From: Agarivorans gilvus
GTDB taxonomy: Bacteria; Pseudomonadota; Gammaproteobacteria; Enterobacterales; Celerinatantimonadaceae
Direction of reading: 5' to 3'
NCBI RefSeq assembly: GCF_001420915.1
Contig: NZ_CP013021.1
Coordinates: forward strand, 3,692,501 to 3,756,500
Length of the DNA: 64,000 nucleotides
The notes below the pieces were generated by a model. The model had not been told where the DNA came from. It saw nothing but the letters and a program-made list of their open reading frames with translations, and made no database searches. Of the stretch, positions 44,860-55,152 are shown piece after piece. A program made the position numbers and the translations under genes. Each line of letters begins with the position of its first letter. The stretch's first letter is position 1.

Positions 44860-44875
44860 AGTGATGTAAATCACA
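44860..44875. promoter_or_regulatory. CRP site candidate
   Basis: AGTGATGTAAATCACA has the GTGA-N6-TCAC core of CRP sites with one mismatch to TGTGA. It lies ~93 bp before the binding-protein start and would give catabolite control of galactan uptake. Confidence 0.6.
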
Positions 44876-44967
44876 TCAATGATTAAGTTCTATGGAAAAA
44901 ATAACATATCAGCGCATATTTGCACCACAAATTTTATTTTTACCAAAAACACAAGGCGTGAAATTTT

Positions 44968-46205
44968 ATGGGAATCAATAAATTTAGTAAAAATATCAGT
45001 GCAATTTCTGCAGCGATGGCATTAGTGTGTTCACCAATGGCATTGGCACAACAATCTTTGCTGGTTTGGGAAGATATTCAGAAGTCTTTCGGGAATGAAG
45101 AAGCGGTTGCCGCGTTTGAAAAACAGCATGATGTGAAAGTAGAAGTATTAGAAATGCCTTATGGCGGGCAAGTTGAATCGTTACGCATGGATGGCCCTGC
45201 TGGCACCGGACCTGATGTTATTTTGATTCCACACGATCAAATTGGCGGTGCGGTGATTCAAGGTTTGCTGGCCCCCATTCATTCAGAAGCGGCGGTTGTG
45301 GATAGTTTCAGCCAATCGTCAATTGATGCCTTAACCTACAATGGCACCTTATACGGTTTACCTAAATCCGTTGAAACGGTGTTTATGGTTTACAACAAAG
45401 ACCTTATTGATGAATTGCCAGAAACCTTAGATGAAATTTATGACTTGTCTTTGAAATTCCGTGAGCAAGATAAATATGGCCTGCTCGCTAAGTGGGATGA
45501 AATTTACTACAGCTACGGCATCTTAAAAGGCATGGGCGGCGACGTATTTGCGAAAAACGACGACGGCTCTTACAACCCAAACAAGGTGTTATTGAACACC
45601 GATGGCGCGGTTGAAGGCGCTAAGTTCATTCAAAAGTTTTACACATCGGGCGCTTTCCCCACCGGTATTATTGGTAACAACGGCTTAAACGCTATTGATT
45701 CATTATTTACCGCCAACAAAGCAGCGATTGTACAAACTGGGCCTTGGGCCTTACAGCCTTATAAAGAAGCTGGCGTGAACTATGGCGTGGCTCCTCTGCC
45801 TAAGTTGCCTTCGGGTGAGCCAATGGGCTCGTTCATGGGGGTGAAAAGTTACAGTATCTCTACCTTCTCTAAAAACAAAGAGCTAGCACAGCAGTTTATC
45901 GAGTTTATTAACAACTTCGATAACGCTAAGCGTCGCTTTGAATTGACTGGTGAAGTACCTGCGGTAGCTGCTTTGGTGAATGACCCTGTGATTAAGAATG
46001 ACCCTGGTGCACGCGCCGTTGCTTTGCAATCGGTACACGCTACCTCTATGCCTTCGATCCCAGAAATGAACGAAGTATGGGCCCTGCCAACAGTGCGCTG
46101 CAGTTAATTGCTACCGATAAGCAAGACGCTAAAGGTGCCTTAGATGCAGCAGTAGAAAGCATCAACATGCAAATTGAAGCAAACCACGCAATGATGGGTT
46201 TATAG
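44968..46205 (+). CDS. MalE-like sugar-binding protein, 1-base frameshift near the 3' end
   Basis: A periplasmic solute-binding protein of the maltose/galacto-oligosaccharide type (GanS-like), ~412 residues once repaired. The signal peptide is ISAISAAMALVCSPMALA, cut near residue 28. The reading frame stops early at 46107 with a VWALPTVRCS tail. Adding one G to the GGG at 46079-46081 gives VWGPANSALQLIATDKQDAK and runs to a stop at 46205, ending ...ANHAMMGL, which fits MalE-like C-termini. So the gene is probably intact. It is first in the ABC-GH operon and should bind oligogalactosides. Confidence 0.9.
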
Positions 46206-46220
46206 GCGTGTAGCAGTAAG

Positions 46221-46264
46221 TTCGGTGAGTGATACTAGCATTAAGTGGCTGGTATCCCACTGAA
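46221..46264 (+). other. Imperfect hairpin after the binding-protein gene
   Basis: Arms TTCGGTGAGTGATACTAGCA and TGGCTGGTATCCCACTGAA pair with a few mismatches. A stem at this place, between a binding-protein gene and its permeases, is common (as in E. coli malE-malF) and keeps the binding protein mRNA more abundant. Confidence 0.5.
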
Positions 46265-46290
46265 TGTTTTCCAAAATGGAGTTTTAAAAG

Positions 46291-47595
46291 ATGTCTGACA
46301 TGACTAAACGCCTAGAGCAAGATAGCGGCTTATATCGTTCACACCGTGTGACCGCCAGTGTGCTTGCGTTTATCCCCGGCTTTGGCCAGTTTTATAACCG
46401 GCAGTTTGTCAAAGGCGTGATTTTTCTGGTTTTGCTTGTCAGTTTCTACGGAGTGAGCCGTGATTTTATTGCTCACGGTATGTGGGGGCTCACTACTTTA
46501 GGCGAGACTCTTCCTGAAGATAATTCGGTGTTCCTATTAGCTGAAGGCATTATTGCAGGGCTAGTAATGCTGTTTGGCTTGGTTATTTATGCATTAAGCA
46601 TTAACGACGCCTATAAAAACGGCAAATTGTTGGATGAAGGCCGAGAGCTTAATTCCTTACGGGTACAGTATCGCAACGTGATTAATGCCGGCTTCCCCTA
46701 TTTAATGATTAGCCCCGGATTCATTTTGCTAGTGTTTGTGGTGGTATTTCCCATCATCTTTGGTTTTGCCATTGGCTTTACCAATTACAACTTATATAAC
46801 TCTCCGCCAGCCAAATTGGTGGACTGGGTGGGTCTTAAAAACTTCTTCAATATTTTCCAAGTTAACCTATGGCGTAATACCTTCTTTGATGTATTGCAGT
46901 GGACCGTGGTATGGACTTTATTGGCCTCAACCTTGCAATGTACTGTGGGCGTATTGTTAGCGATTTTAGTTAACCAGAAAGACTTAAAAGGCAAGTCTCT
47001 GATCCGCACCATCTTTATTTTACCTTGGGCGGTACCTGGCTTCGTGACCATTCTGATCTTTACCGGCATGTTTAACGACAGCTTCGGGGTGATTAACAAT
47101 GTCATTTTGGACTTCTTTGGTATCGAGCCCAAAGCTTGGTTAACCGATCCCTTCTGGACCAAAGTCGCCTTAATTATGATTCAGACTTGGTTGGGCTTTC
47201 CCTTTGTGTTTGCCATGACCACCGGGGTGCTGCAAGCCATTCCCAACGATCTTTACGAAGCGGCCACCATGGATGGCGCCAGTAAGTTCCAGCAGCTTAA
47301 AACCATTACGCTGCCTTTGGTATTGTATTCCATCGCTCCGATTTTGATTACCCAATACACCTTCAACTTTAATAACTTCAACATCATTTATCTGTTTAAC
47401 AATGGTGGGCCAGCGGTGATCGGTAGCAATGCCGGCGGTACCGATATTTTGGTGTCGTGGATCTACAAACTCACCATGTCGTCATCACAGTACGGTATTG
47501 CTTCGGCCATCACCTTGCTGTTGTCCATTGTGGTAGTGGGCATCGCTCTATGGCAGTTCCGTATGACTAAGTCATTTAAAGAAGAGGCGCGCTAA
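46291..47595 (+). CDS. MalF-like sugar ABC permease
   Basis: A 434-residue inner-membrane permease. The N-terminal stretch AFIPGFGQFYNRQFVKG and two early helices precede the transport core of about six helices. The EAA loop, YEAATMDGASKFQQLKTITLPL, lies near residue 330 and contacts the ATPase. It matches GanP/MalF, which take up galacto- or malto-oligosaccharides. The next permease follows 4 bp later. Confidence 0.94.
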   Translation: MSDMTKRLEQDSGLYRSHRVTASVLAFIPGFGQFYNRQFVKGVIFLVLLVSFYGVSRDFIAHGMWGLTTLGETLPEDNSVFLLAEGIIAGLVMLFGLVIYALSINDAYKNGKLLDEGRELNSLRVQYRNVINAGFPYLMISPGFILLVFVVVFPIIFGFAIGFTNYNLYNSPPAKLVDWVGLKNFFNIFQVNLWRNTFFDVLQWTVVWTLLASTLQCTVGVLLAILVNQKDLKGKSLIRTIFILPWAVPGFVTILIFTGMFNDSFGVINNVILDFFGIEPKAWLTDPFWTKVALIMIQTWLGFPFVFAMTTGVLQAIPNDLYEAATMDGASKFQQLKTITLPLVLYSIAPILITQYTFNFNNFNIIYLFNNGGPAVIGSNAGGTDILVSWIYKLTMSSSQYGIASAITLLLSIVVVGIALWQFRMTKSFKEEAR

Positions 47596-47599
47596 GAAT

Positions 47600-48442
47600 A
47601 TGAGTATTAAACGCAGTAATCGTATTCGCCTAAGCCTAAGTTATGCGCTAATTGCGCTGGTAGCGGTGATTATTATTTACCCCTTGGTATGGACGGTAGG
47701 CGCGTCTTTTTACCCAGGCAATAGCATTATGGGGGAGTCTATTTTCCCCGAGAATCCGACCTTGAGCCATTACGCGACGCTGTTTGCCAATGACCGAGTG
47801 GCTTATCTAACTTGGTTTTGGAATAGCCTAAAAATTAGCTTTCTCACCATGGTGTTAACGCTAATCAGTGTGTCTTGTACCTCGTATGCCTTTTCACGGT
47901 TTCGTTTTAAAGGCAGAAAAAATGGTTTGATGCTGTTTTTGTTATTGCAGATGATCCCGCAGTTTTCGGCCTTGATTGCGATCTTTGTCTTGGCGCAGAT
48001 GCTGGGCTTAATTAATAGTCACTTGGCTTTAGTCTTGGTGTACGTGGGCGGCATGATCCCAATGAATACCTATCTGATGAAGGGTTATTTAGATGCCATT
48101 CCAAAAGATTTAGACGAATCAGCAAAAATGGACGGTGCCAGCAATATTCGGATCTTTTTAGAGATTATTTTACCTATCTCTAAACCCATTATTGCGGTGG
48201 TGGCCTTGTTCTCTTTCACCGGACCACTGGGCGATTTCATTCTTGCTACCACTATTTTACGTAGCCCCGAAAACTACACACTACCAATCGGATTGTACAA
48301 CTTGGTAGTGGAAAAAATGGGCGCGAGTTACACCACCTACGCGGCAGGCGCGGTACTGATTTCGATCCCGGTTGCGCTGCTTTATTTATCACTACAGAAA
48401 TACTTTGTCTCCGGCTTAACCGCGGGTAGTACCAAAGGCTAA
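47600..48442 (+). CDS. MalG-like sugar ABC permease
   Basis: A 280-residue six-helix permease, partner of the MalF-like subunit. The EAA loop is DESAKMDGASNIRIFLEIILPI near residue 175, and the C-terminus ends in LQKYFVSGLTAGSTKG, the motif that docks in the MalK-type ATPase. It matches GanQ/MalG. Downstream is the lipoprotein galactanase, 17 bp away. Confidence 0.95.
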   Translation: MSIKRSNRIRLSLSYALIALVAVIIIYPLVWTVGASFYPGNSIMGESIFPENPTLSHYATLFANDRVAYLTWFWNSLKISFLTMVLTLISVSCTSYAFSRFRFKGRKNGLMLFLLLQMIPQFSALIAIFVLAQMLGLINSHLALVLVYVGGMIPMNTYLMKGYLDAIPKDLDESAKMDGASNIRIFLEIILPISKPIIAVVALFSFTGPLGDFILATTILRSPENYTLPIGLYNLVVEKMGASYTTYAAGAVLISIPVALLYLSLQKYFVSGLTAGSTKG

Positions 48443-48459
48443 TCAAAGGAAGGAACAAC

Positions 48460-49668
48460 ATGAAAACAACATTTAAGCTTGCAGTGATTGCTGCGGCTGT
48501 GGCTCTTACTGGCTGTCAGTCTGCTACTACCTTAAATAACAACGAAGACTACACCATTGTTGCCCCCAGCTTACGCGCTGACTTTATTCGCGGCATGGAT
48601 ATCTCAATGTTGCCGGTTATTGAAGACCTTGGCGGCAAGTACTACCAAGCAGGTAGTGAGCAAGACCTATTAAAAATTCTAAAAGATAACGGCGTTAACT
48701 CGGTTCGTGCTCGTTTATGGGTGGATCCAGCCGCAGCCAACGGCGATGCATTTGGTGGCGGTAACAGCGATTTAGCCAAGTCAATTGAGCTGGGTAAACG
48801 TGCTCAAGAAAATGGCATGAGCTTCCTATTAGATATCCATTACAGTGACTTTTGGGCCGATCCTAAGAAGCAGCAAAAACCGAAAGAGTGGGATCTACTT
48901 ACCTTTGAGAACCTCACTCAAAAGGTTTACGACTATACCGCTGAAGTGATGCAAGCGCATAAGGCCGCTGGAGTCGTACCAGACATGGTGCAAGTGGGTA
49001 ACGAGCTAAATGGCGGCATGTTATGGCCAGATGGAAAAAGCTGGGGCCAAGACGGTAAAGAGTTTGACCGCCTCGGTTTGCTGCTAAAAGCCGGTATCCA
49101 AGCGGTTCACGATAACGACAGCGGTAAAGATATTCAGATTATGCTGCACTTGGCCGAAGCCGGTGACAACGGTTTGTTCCGCTGGTGGTTTGATGAAATC
49201 ACTAAACAGAATGTCGATTACGATGTAATTGGCATGTCTTACTACCCATGGTGGCACGGCCCCATGGATAAAGTAAAAGCCAACATGGAAGATGTTATAG
49301 CGCGCTATAACAAGCCAATTGTCTTGGTGGAAACCTCTTTCCCTTTCACCAATGAAAATGGTGATGCTTTAGGTAATGCCTACTCTGAAACCACGCCCAT
49401 CGAGGGTTATGAAATTTCGGTCAACGGCCAAGCCCAATACCTCGCCGATATCATGACCTTACTTAACGAACTACCTAATCAACAAGGTTTAGGCATTTAC
49501 TACTGGGAGCCAGCATGGTTACCCATTGATGGCGCTACTTGGTCCACCGAAGCGGGTATGGAATACAGCGGTGATAAGTGGGATATGGGCAACTCTTGGG
49601 AGAACCAAGCGCTATTTGATTTTGAAGGCAATGCCTTACCCTCACTAGAAGTATTTAAGGGACAGTAA
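48460..49668 (+). CDS. Lipoprotein endo-beta-1,4-galactanase (GH53)
   Basis: A 402-residue GH53 enzyme with a lipoprotein signal (AVIAAAVALTGCQS, lipid-modified Cys near residue 19), so it is membrane-anchored, unlike the free secreted GH53 at 41314. The acid/base Glu is in VGNELNGGMLW near residue 182 and the nucleophile in LVETSFPF near residue 290. It likely cuts galactan fragments in the periplasm or at the outer membrane. Its stop overlaps the GH42 start (TAATG). Confidence 0.94.
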   Translation: MKTTFKLAVIAAAVALTGCQSATTLNNNEDYTIVAPSLRADFIRGMDISMLPVIEDLGGKYYQAGSEQDLLKILKDNGVNSVRARLWVDPAAANGDAFGGGNSDLAKSIELGKRAQENGMSFLLDIHYSDFWADPKKQQKPKEWDLLTFENLTQKVYDYTAEVMQAHKAAGVVPDMVQVGNELNGGMLWPDGKSWGQDGKEFDRLGLLLKAGIQAVHDNDSGKDIQIMLHLAEAGDNGLFRWWFDEITKQNVDYDVIGMSYYPWWHGPMDKVKANMEDVIARYNKPIVLVETSFPFTNENGDALGNAYSETTPIEGYEISVNGQAQYLADIMTLLNELPNQQGLGIYYWEPAWLPIDGATWSTEAGMEYSGDKWDMGNSWENQALFDFEGNALPSLEVFKGQ

Positions 49669-51730
49669 TGAGCAGTAAACAAGGCATTTTGCCTAAGGTA
49701 AATGGACTATTGCACGGGGCTGACTATAACCCTGAACAATGGTTGGATAGACCCGATATTCTTGAAAAAGACATCGAACTAATGAAGCAAACCCACAGCA
49801 ATGTGATGTCGGTGGGGATCTTCAGCTGGGCCATGTTAGAGCCTAGCGAGGGCGAGTTTCAGTTTGACTGGTTGGACAGTGTATTAGACCGATTAGCCAA
49901 CAATAACATTAATGTATTCTTGGCTACCCCAAGTGGGGCTCGCCCTGCTTGGTTATCGCAGCGCTATCCTGATGTATTGCGGGTCAATAGCGAGCGAGTT
50001 AAGCAGTTCCATGGTGAGCGCCATAATCATTGTTATAGCTCGCCTAACTACCGAGAGAAAGTTGCCATTATCAATCGCAAGCTGGCCGAGCGTTATAGCC
50101 AGCATCCCGCGGTGATTGGCTGGCATATCTCTAACGAATATGGTGGTGACTGCCACTGTGACTACTGCCAAGACGCTTTTCGCGGCTGGCTAAAAGAGAA
50201 ATACGGCTCTTTAGAGGCCTTAAATAAACAGTGGTGGACTACCTTCTGGAGCCACAACTACAGCGATTGGGCACAAATTGAGTCGCCTTCGCCGATTGGG
50301 GAGAACTCAGTGCACGGGCTTAAGTTAGATTGGAAGCGTTTCTGCACCGAGCGAGTCAGTGACTTCTGTCGCCATGAAATTGCTCCGCTGAAAGAGCTTA
50401 ATCCAGCGCTGCCCACCACCGCTAACTTTATGGAGTATTTTTACGACTACAACTACTGGGAGTTAGCCAAGGCGATAGACGTGATCTCCTGGGACAGCTA
50501 TCCGCTGTGGCATGGTGAAGATGATGTGGCCACCGCTTGTTACATTGCGATGTACCACGACTTAATGAGAACGTTGAAGCAGCAGCCTTTCTTATTGATG
50601 GAGTCGACGCCTAGCCAAACTAATTGGCAGCCGATTACCAAGTTGAAGAAAGATGGTATGCATGTGTTGTCATCCTTGCAAGCGGTGGCACATGGTTCCG
50701 ATTCGGTACAGTACTTCCAGTGGCGCAAAAGCCGCGGCTCGGTAGAGAAGTTTCATGGCGCGGTGGTGGATCACGTTGGCCATGTGAATACGCGTGTTGG
50801 TCGTGAAGTCAGCGCCGTAGGTAAGTATTTGCAACAAATTAACCAATTAGCCGGTACTCACACCCAGTCTGAAGTGGCGATTATTTTTGATTGGGAAAGT
50901 CGCTGGGCCATGGATGATGCATCTGGCCCACGTAATGAAGGGCTGCAATACGAACAAACCGTGTGTGACCATTACCGCGGCTTTTGGCAGCAGGGCATTA
51001 ACTGCGACATTATCGAACAGCTATGCGACTTTAGCCCCTACAAGGTGCTGGTTGCACCCATGCTTTATCTGATTAAACCCGGCGTAGCCGAGCGTTTAGC
51101 TGCCTTTGTTGAACAAGGCGGCACACTAGTGGTGAGCTATTGGAGCGGCATTGTTGATGAGTCAGATCTGTGCTTCTTGGGGGCTTCCCTGGGGGCGAAG
51201 GCAGTCCGCTGCGCCGCACCTTGGGTATTTGGGCAGAAGAAATCGACTCACTGTATGAACACGAACGGGTGTCTTTTGTGATGGACCAAAACTCGCCCTT
51301 AGCCATTAGCGGCGAGTTTCAGGCGAAACACCTGATGGAGCATATCCATTTAGAGGGCGCCGAAGCCTTGGCGCATTACAGCTCTGATATGTTCAGCGGC
51401 CAGCCAATGCTTACTAAAAACCGCGTAGGCAAAGGTTGCGCTTATTACATAGCAGCTCGCACCGAGCTTGATTTTAACCAGCAGTTCTACCAGCAAATCG
51501 TTGAACAGCATGGCGTTAGCCGCTGGGTAGATGACTTGCCTGCTGGCCTATCAGTGACCGTACGCGAAGATGAGGCTTACCGTTATCTGTTTGCGATGAA
51601 TTTCAGCCAACAGCCACAGCAAATGATTTGCCCTGCTGGAACATGGTTGAAGCTCGACAGTAGCGAGACGGTAGAGCCCTTAATTCAACTGCAAGCCTAT
51701 CAGGTGAGTGTGATGCGACAAGCTAAGTAA
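49668..51730 (+). CDS. ganA: GH42 beta-galactosidase, 1-base frameshift
   Basis: A cytoplasmic GH42 beta-galactosidase that should release galactose from imported oligogalactosides. No signal peptide. Catalytic Glu are in WHISNEYGG near residue 150 (acid/base) and LLMESTPS near residue 310 (nucleophile). The frame breaks at the G5 run 51179-51183: reading goes to SLGAKAVRCA and stops at 51281. One extra G gives CFLGGFPGGEGSPLRRTLG and continues to 51730. The repaired length, 687 residues, equals Bacillus GanA. So the gene is probably intact and the break a sequence error or recent mutation. Confidence 0.9.
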
Positions 51731-51733
51731 TAC

Positions 51734-51759
51734 GGCCAAGCTAAACACTTAGCTTGGCC
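51734..51759 (+). other. Perfect hairpin between GH42 and porin genes
   Basis: GGCCAAGCTAA (51734-51744) pairs perfectly with TTAGCTTGGCC (51749-51759) around loop ACAC. No T-run follows, so it is probably an mRNA-stabilising stem or partial terminator. Confidence 0.6.
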
Positions 51760-51876
51760 CCCGAAATAAATTAAGAAATGAGGCGATTTCGCTTCACGGG
51801 TAAGTGTTGCCAAAAATAACTGAGCGGTGACGCTTGCCCACAACAATAACTAGGAAAAAAACAAAAGGGATAAAAC

Positions 51877-53139
51877 ATGAAGAAGACAATACTCTCTGTA
51901 GCTATTTTAGGTTCTTTGCTATCAGCCCAAGCCTTTGCGCTTGATTTCTCAGGCTATGTTCGCTCTGGTTTGGGAGCTAGTGCGGACGGTGGTGGTACTC
52001 AAGGCGGTGATGAGTTTAATAAAACTAAGCTAGGTCGCCTGGGTAACGAGTTTGACACTTATTCAGAGATTGGCTTAGGCCAAGAATTATTTAATCAAGA
52101 TGGGCGTTCAATGTACTTTGACAGTATGTTTGAAATGTCTTCTTCAGGTAATCTTGAGTCTGAAGGCACCTCTAACGACAGCGCTAACTTCGGCATTAAA
52201 CAAGCGAATATACAGGCCAAAGGTTACATTACTGCACTGCCTGATGCGGTGGTATGGGCGGGTAAGCGTTTCTATCAACGTCATGACTTACATATCATCG
52301 ATACCAAATACTGGAACATCTCCGGTTACGGTGTGGGCATCGAAAACATGAAGTTAAAAACCGGGGCTATTTCTGCCGCGGTGATCCGTGCGGATAATGC
52401 CTTATCGACTTGGGATGATGAAGGCAACGAAACCAGCTTTGGTGATTTAAATACTTACTACCTCGATTTACGTTACGCGGGATTTAGCCCATGGGAAGGT
52501 GCTTGGACCGAATTTGGCCTTGATTACGCCATGGTTAATCCTACCGATGATCAAGAAGCTCTGACTGAGGACTTCAAAAACGGCCTAATGCTAACCGCTG
52601 AATTAAGCCAAAGCTTTGCCATTGGCTGGAACAAAACCGCCTTACAATTCATGGACAAAGGCCTAGCGCAAAACGCCATTTCCCAAGGTGGTGGTTGGTA
52701 CGACATTTGGAGTGGTGATGTAAGCGATGCCAAAGGCTACCGTTTAATCAACACCGGTGAAGTGAAGTTTGCTGATAACTTCATCTTCCACCATGTATTA
52801 ACTTATGGTCGCGCTGAAGACCACGGTGATTGGTTAGACAGCGAAGAACTGTTGTCGTTTGTCGCTCGACCAACCTACCTATGGTCTGAGTTTAACAAAA
52901 CCATGTTAGAGCTTGGTTACTTTAGCCAAGAGAAAACTTGGGATGGTGGCTCAGTAGAAAAATCTGGTGGCACTAAAGTGACTTTGGCACATGCCTTGGC
53001 GACTGGCGAATCGTTCTACGCTCGCCCAGAGATCCGTTTTTTTGTTACTTACGTCAAAGATAACGAGCAAGACAATACCTTCAACGGTGATAGCAACGAC
53101 ACCATTAACTATGGCGTACAAGTTGAAGCCTGGTGGTAA
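51877..53139 (+). CDS. LamB/maltoporin-like outer-membrane porin
   Basis: A 420-residue outer-membrane beta-barrel with signal peptide KKTILSVAILGSLLSAQAFA (cut near residue 21). The mature part starts LDFSGYVRSGLGAS, as in maltoporins, and has WAGKRFYQRHDLHIIDTKYWNISGYG (shown as two parts: WAGKRFYQRHD and IDTKYWNISG), a family hallmark. It ends in an aromatic residue (VEAWW), needed for barrel assembly. By context it admits galacto-oligosaccharides. It is the last sugar gene of the operon. Confidence 0.93.
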   Translation: MKKTILSVAILGSLLSAQAFALDFSGYVRSGLGASADGGGTQGGDEFNKTKLGRLGNEFDTYSEIGLGQELFNQDGRSMYFDSMFEMSSSGNLESEGTSNDSANFGIKQANIQAKGYITALPDAVVWAGKRFYQRHDLHIIDTKYWNISGYGVGIENMKLKTGAISAAVIRADNALSTWDDEGNETSFGDLNTYYLDLRYAGFSPWEGAWTEFGLDYAMVNPTDDQEALTEDFKNGLMLTAELSQSFAIGWNKTALQFMDKGLAQNAISQGGGWYDIWSGDVSDAKGYRLINTGEVKFADNFIFHHVLTYGRAEDHGDWLDSEELLSFVARPTYLWSEFNKTMLELGYFSQEKTWDGGSVEKSGGTKVTLAHALATGESFYARPEIRFFVTYVKDNEQDNTFNGDSNDTINYGVQVEAWW

Positions 53140-53156
53140 GCCAAAACACCAGAGTT

Positions 53157-53230
53157 TGGCCGTACTAGCTACGGCCAGTGTAATCAGCCAATGACTCTGC
53201 ATTGGCTTTCCCCAGATGCCCAGTCTGGGG
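53157..53230 (+). terminator. Three tandem hairpins after the porin gene
   Basis: Three 7-bp perfect stems in a row: TGGCCGT/ACGGCCA (53157-53163, 53171-53177), AGCCAAT/ATTGGCT (53186-53192, 53201-53207) and CCCCAGA/TCTGGGG (53210-53216, 53224-53230). The last is followed by ACTTTCCTTCTT. Together they likely end or dampen the galactan operon transcript before the MCP gene. Confidence 0.6.
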
Positions 53231-53312
53231 ACTTTCCTTCTTGCTCTTAAAGCGAACTATAGTCACAGCGCAAGTTGTGGGGGCTTTAAGAGCCTTTTTA
53301 TCAGGGGAACTC

Positions 53313-55046
53313 ATGACATCACTTTCGTTAAAGAGCAAGATTATTGGTCTGTTTGTACTGTCCTTGTTGATGACGATAGTCACAGCCTACTTCAGCGTAA
53401 AAACGGTAATTGGCGACTACATCAACAGCGCCTATGAACAGCGTATGCTGAACAATGTCAGCCTCATTAGTAGTGAAATTCAGCAATCTTTGGCTCGTGA
53501 TATTTCGGTTATCGAAAGCTTGGATTTTGGCATTATTGGTATTCGAGCTACCAAGCAAAAGCTGGGTTACGAGCAAGTGGTGAAGCTGATAAATAAAAAG
53601 GCCCTTAGCGACAAGGGCAGCATGAAGCCCGAGCAAGCCCAATATTACATTGACCTAGCTAAAGACCATCCTGAAGGGATTAAAGTCACCCAAACCCGTT
53701 CGGCTGAAGGGGGCGCTCAAGTGATTATATCTAAATACAAAAGCGGGGTGGTGGACTTCTTCACTATAGATTTAAGTTTGATTGGCGAACTAATAGAGCG
53801 CTACAGTATTCCTGGGGTGTACTTTGAGGTGCTGGATCAGCAAGGTCAGCCGATTTATTCCACGCTAAAGGCTAATTTAGAAGCCAAGCAAACCGACGCG
53901 ATTACCGTGGCCAATTCCAGCTGGTATTTACATTCTTATATTGATCGCGCCTATACCGATGGGATTATCTCCGGTATTAACCAAGACATAACCAAATATT
54001 TAGCGCTGTGTGCCTTGGTGATGCTGTTATTTAGTTTATTTAGTTTAAAGGCGCAATTTGCTCCCTTACTTAAATTGCAGCAGTTAATGGAAAGCCTCTC
54101 AGGCAAGAACGCCGACTTAACCCAGCGCATCGTACTCAATCGTCGTGATGAAGTTGGCCAGATCTCCTATTCTATTAACCAGTTTATCGACAATCTACAA
54201 AGCCTATTTCGTAATATCTCCAGCTCTAGTCTCAGCCTTAATCAACAACGTGATGAGCTGGACAATCAAAATGCCAGCAACCTGGCGGTGGTGTCGCAAT
54301 ATGAAGGTCAGAGTCAAATTCTTACCGAGGCGATACAGGCGATCCGCAAATCCTCTTTAGCGATCCAAAGTCAAACCAGCGAAGCCAACCACTTAGCCGA
54401 GCAAATCGTCGCAACGGTAAGCCACGCAGTCGATAAGGGGGAGTCTGCTGAACTTAGTGTGAATCAGCTGGTGGACAAGACTCAGCAAATATCTTCTTCT
54501 ATGGAAGTGATGGAGACAGTCACTCAGGGGATTAGCGGCATTTTAGATACCATTCAAAATATTGCCGACCAAACCAACTTGCTGGCCTTGAATGCCTCAA
54601 TCGAAGCTGCGCGCGCCGGAGAATCAGGGCGTGGCTTTGCAGTGGTGGCCGACGAGGTGCGCAGCCTAGCCTCGAAAACCCATAGCTGCACCACCCAAAT
54701 TGACCAACTATTACAGCAGTTTTCTGGCTCCTCAAAACAGATAGATAATTTAATGCAAGACACCTTGCAGAGCAGCGAGTTAAGCAAGCAAACCACCCAA
54801 GAGGTGATGTCGCAAATCCAGTTAATTAAAGGCTCGGTGGAGCAAATTGAGCAGATTAACCATCAGGTGGCGCATTCATCAGACGAGCAATGCGCCATGA
54901 TGCAGGCTTTGGATGAAGAACTCCGTCAAGCCAATCAGATGACCCAGCAAATTACTGCTTGTGCGGCGGTGATTTCCAGCATTAATAGCAAGATGCAAGT
55001 GGCCTCAGAAGAGCTTAGCTCGCGGGTATTGGAGTTTAAGGTGTAA
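53313..55046 (+). CDS. Methyl-accepting chemotaxis protein linked to the galactan locus
   Basis: A 577-residue chemoreceptor. First helix at ~8-28, a periplasmic domain of ~195 residues with a single-Cache-like look, second helix near 228-248, HAMP-like region with RDEVGQISYSINQF, and the signalling tip ADQTNLLALNASIEAARAGE near residue 430. The ATG at 53313 follows AGGGGAAC; a longer in-frame form would begin inside the terminator hairpins. Its place after the porin suggests taxis towards galactan products, which is inference. Confidence 0.92.
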   Translation: MTSLSLKSKIIGLFVLSLLMTIVTAYFSVKTVIGDYINSAYEQRMLNNVSLISSEIQQSLARDISVIESLDFGIIGIRATKQKLGYEQVVKLINKKALSDKGSMKPEQAQYYIDLAKDHPEGIKVTQTRSAEGGAQVIISKYKSGVVDFFTIDLSLIGELIERYSIPGVYFEVLDQQGQPIYSTLKANLEAKQTDAITVANSSWYLHSYIDRAYTDGIISGINQDITKYLALCALVMLLFSLFSLKAQFAPLLKLQQLMESLSGKNADLTQRIVLNRRDEVGQISYSINQFIDNLQSLFRNISSSSLSLNQQRDELDNQNASNLAVVSQYEGQSQILTEAIQAIRKSSLAIQSQTSEANHLAEQIVATVSHAVDKGESAELSVNQLVDKTQQISSSMEVMETVTQGISGILDTIQNIADQTNLLALNASIEAARAGESGRGFAVVADEVRSLASKTHSCTTQIDQLLQQFSGSSKQIDNLMQDTLQSSELSKQTTQEVMSQIQLIKGSVEQIEQINHQVAHSSDEQCAMMQALDEELRQANQMTQQITACAAVISSINSKMQVASEELSSRVLEFKV

Positions 55047-55152
55047 TGGGGAGGCGTGGCTCTTGGCTGCGCCTCTGCTATTGCTAACCGTTGATGATTT
55101 AGCCTTTTATTGGGTGGCGGCCAGAAGTATTCAAGAATGGAGCGCCGCCAAT

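Noticed and set aside
51170..51730. Separate gene after the GH42 fragment
   Set aside because: It continues the GH42 protein after a one-base gap; together they give the usual 687 residues.
53202..53312. Longer start for the galactan-locus MCP
   Set aside because: The extra codons lie on a terminator hairpin and add no membrane or signal sequence; ATG 53313 has a good ribosome site.
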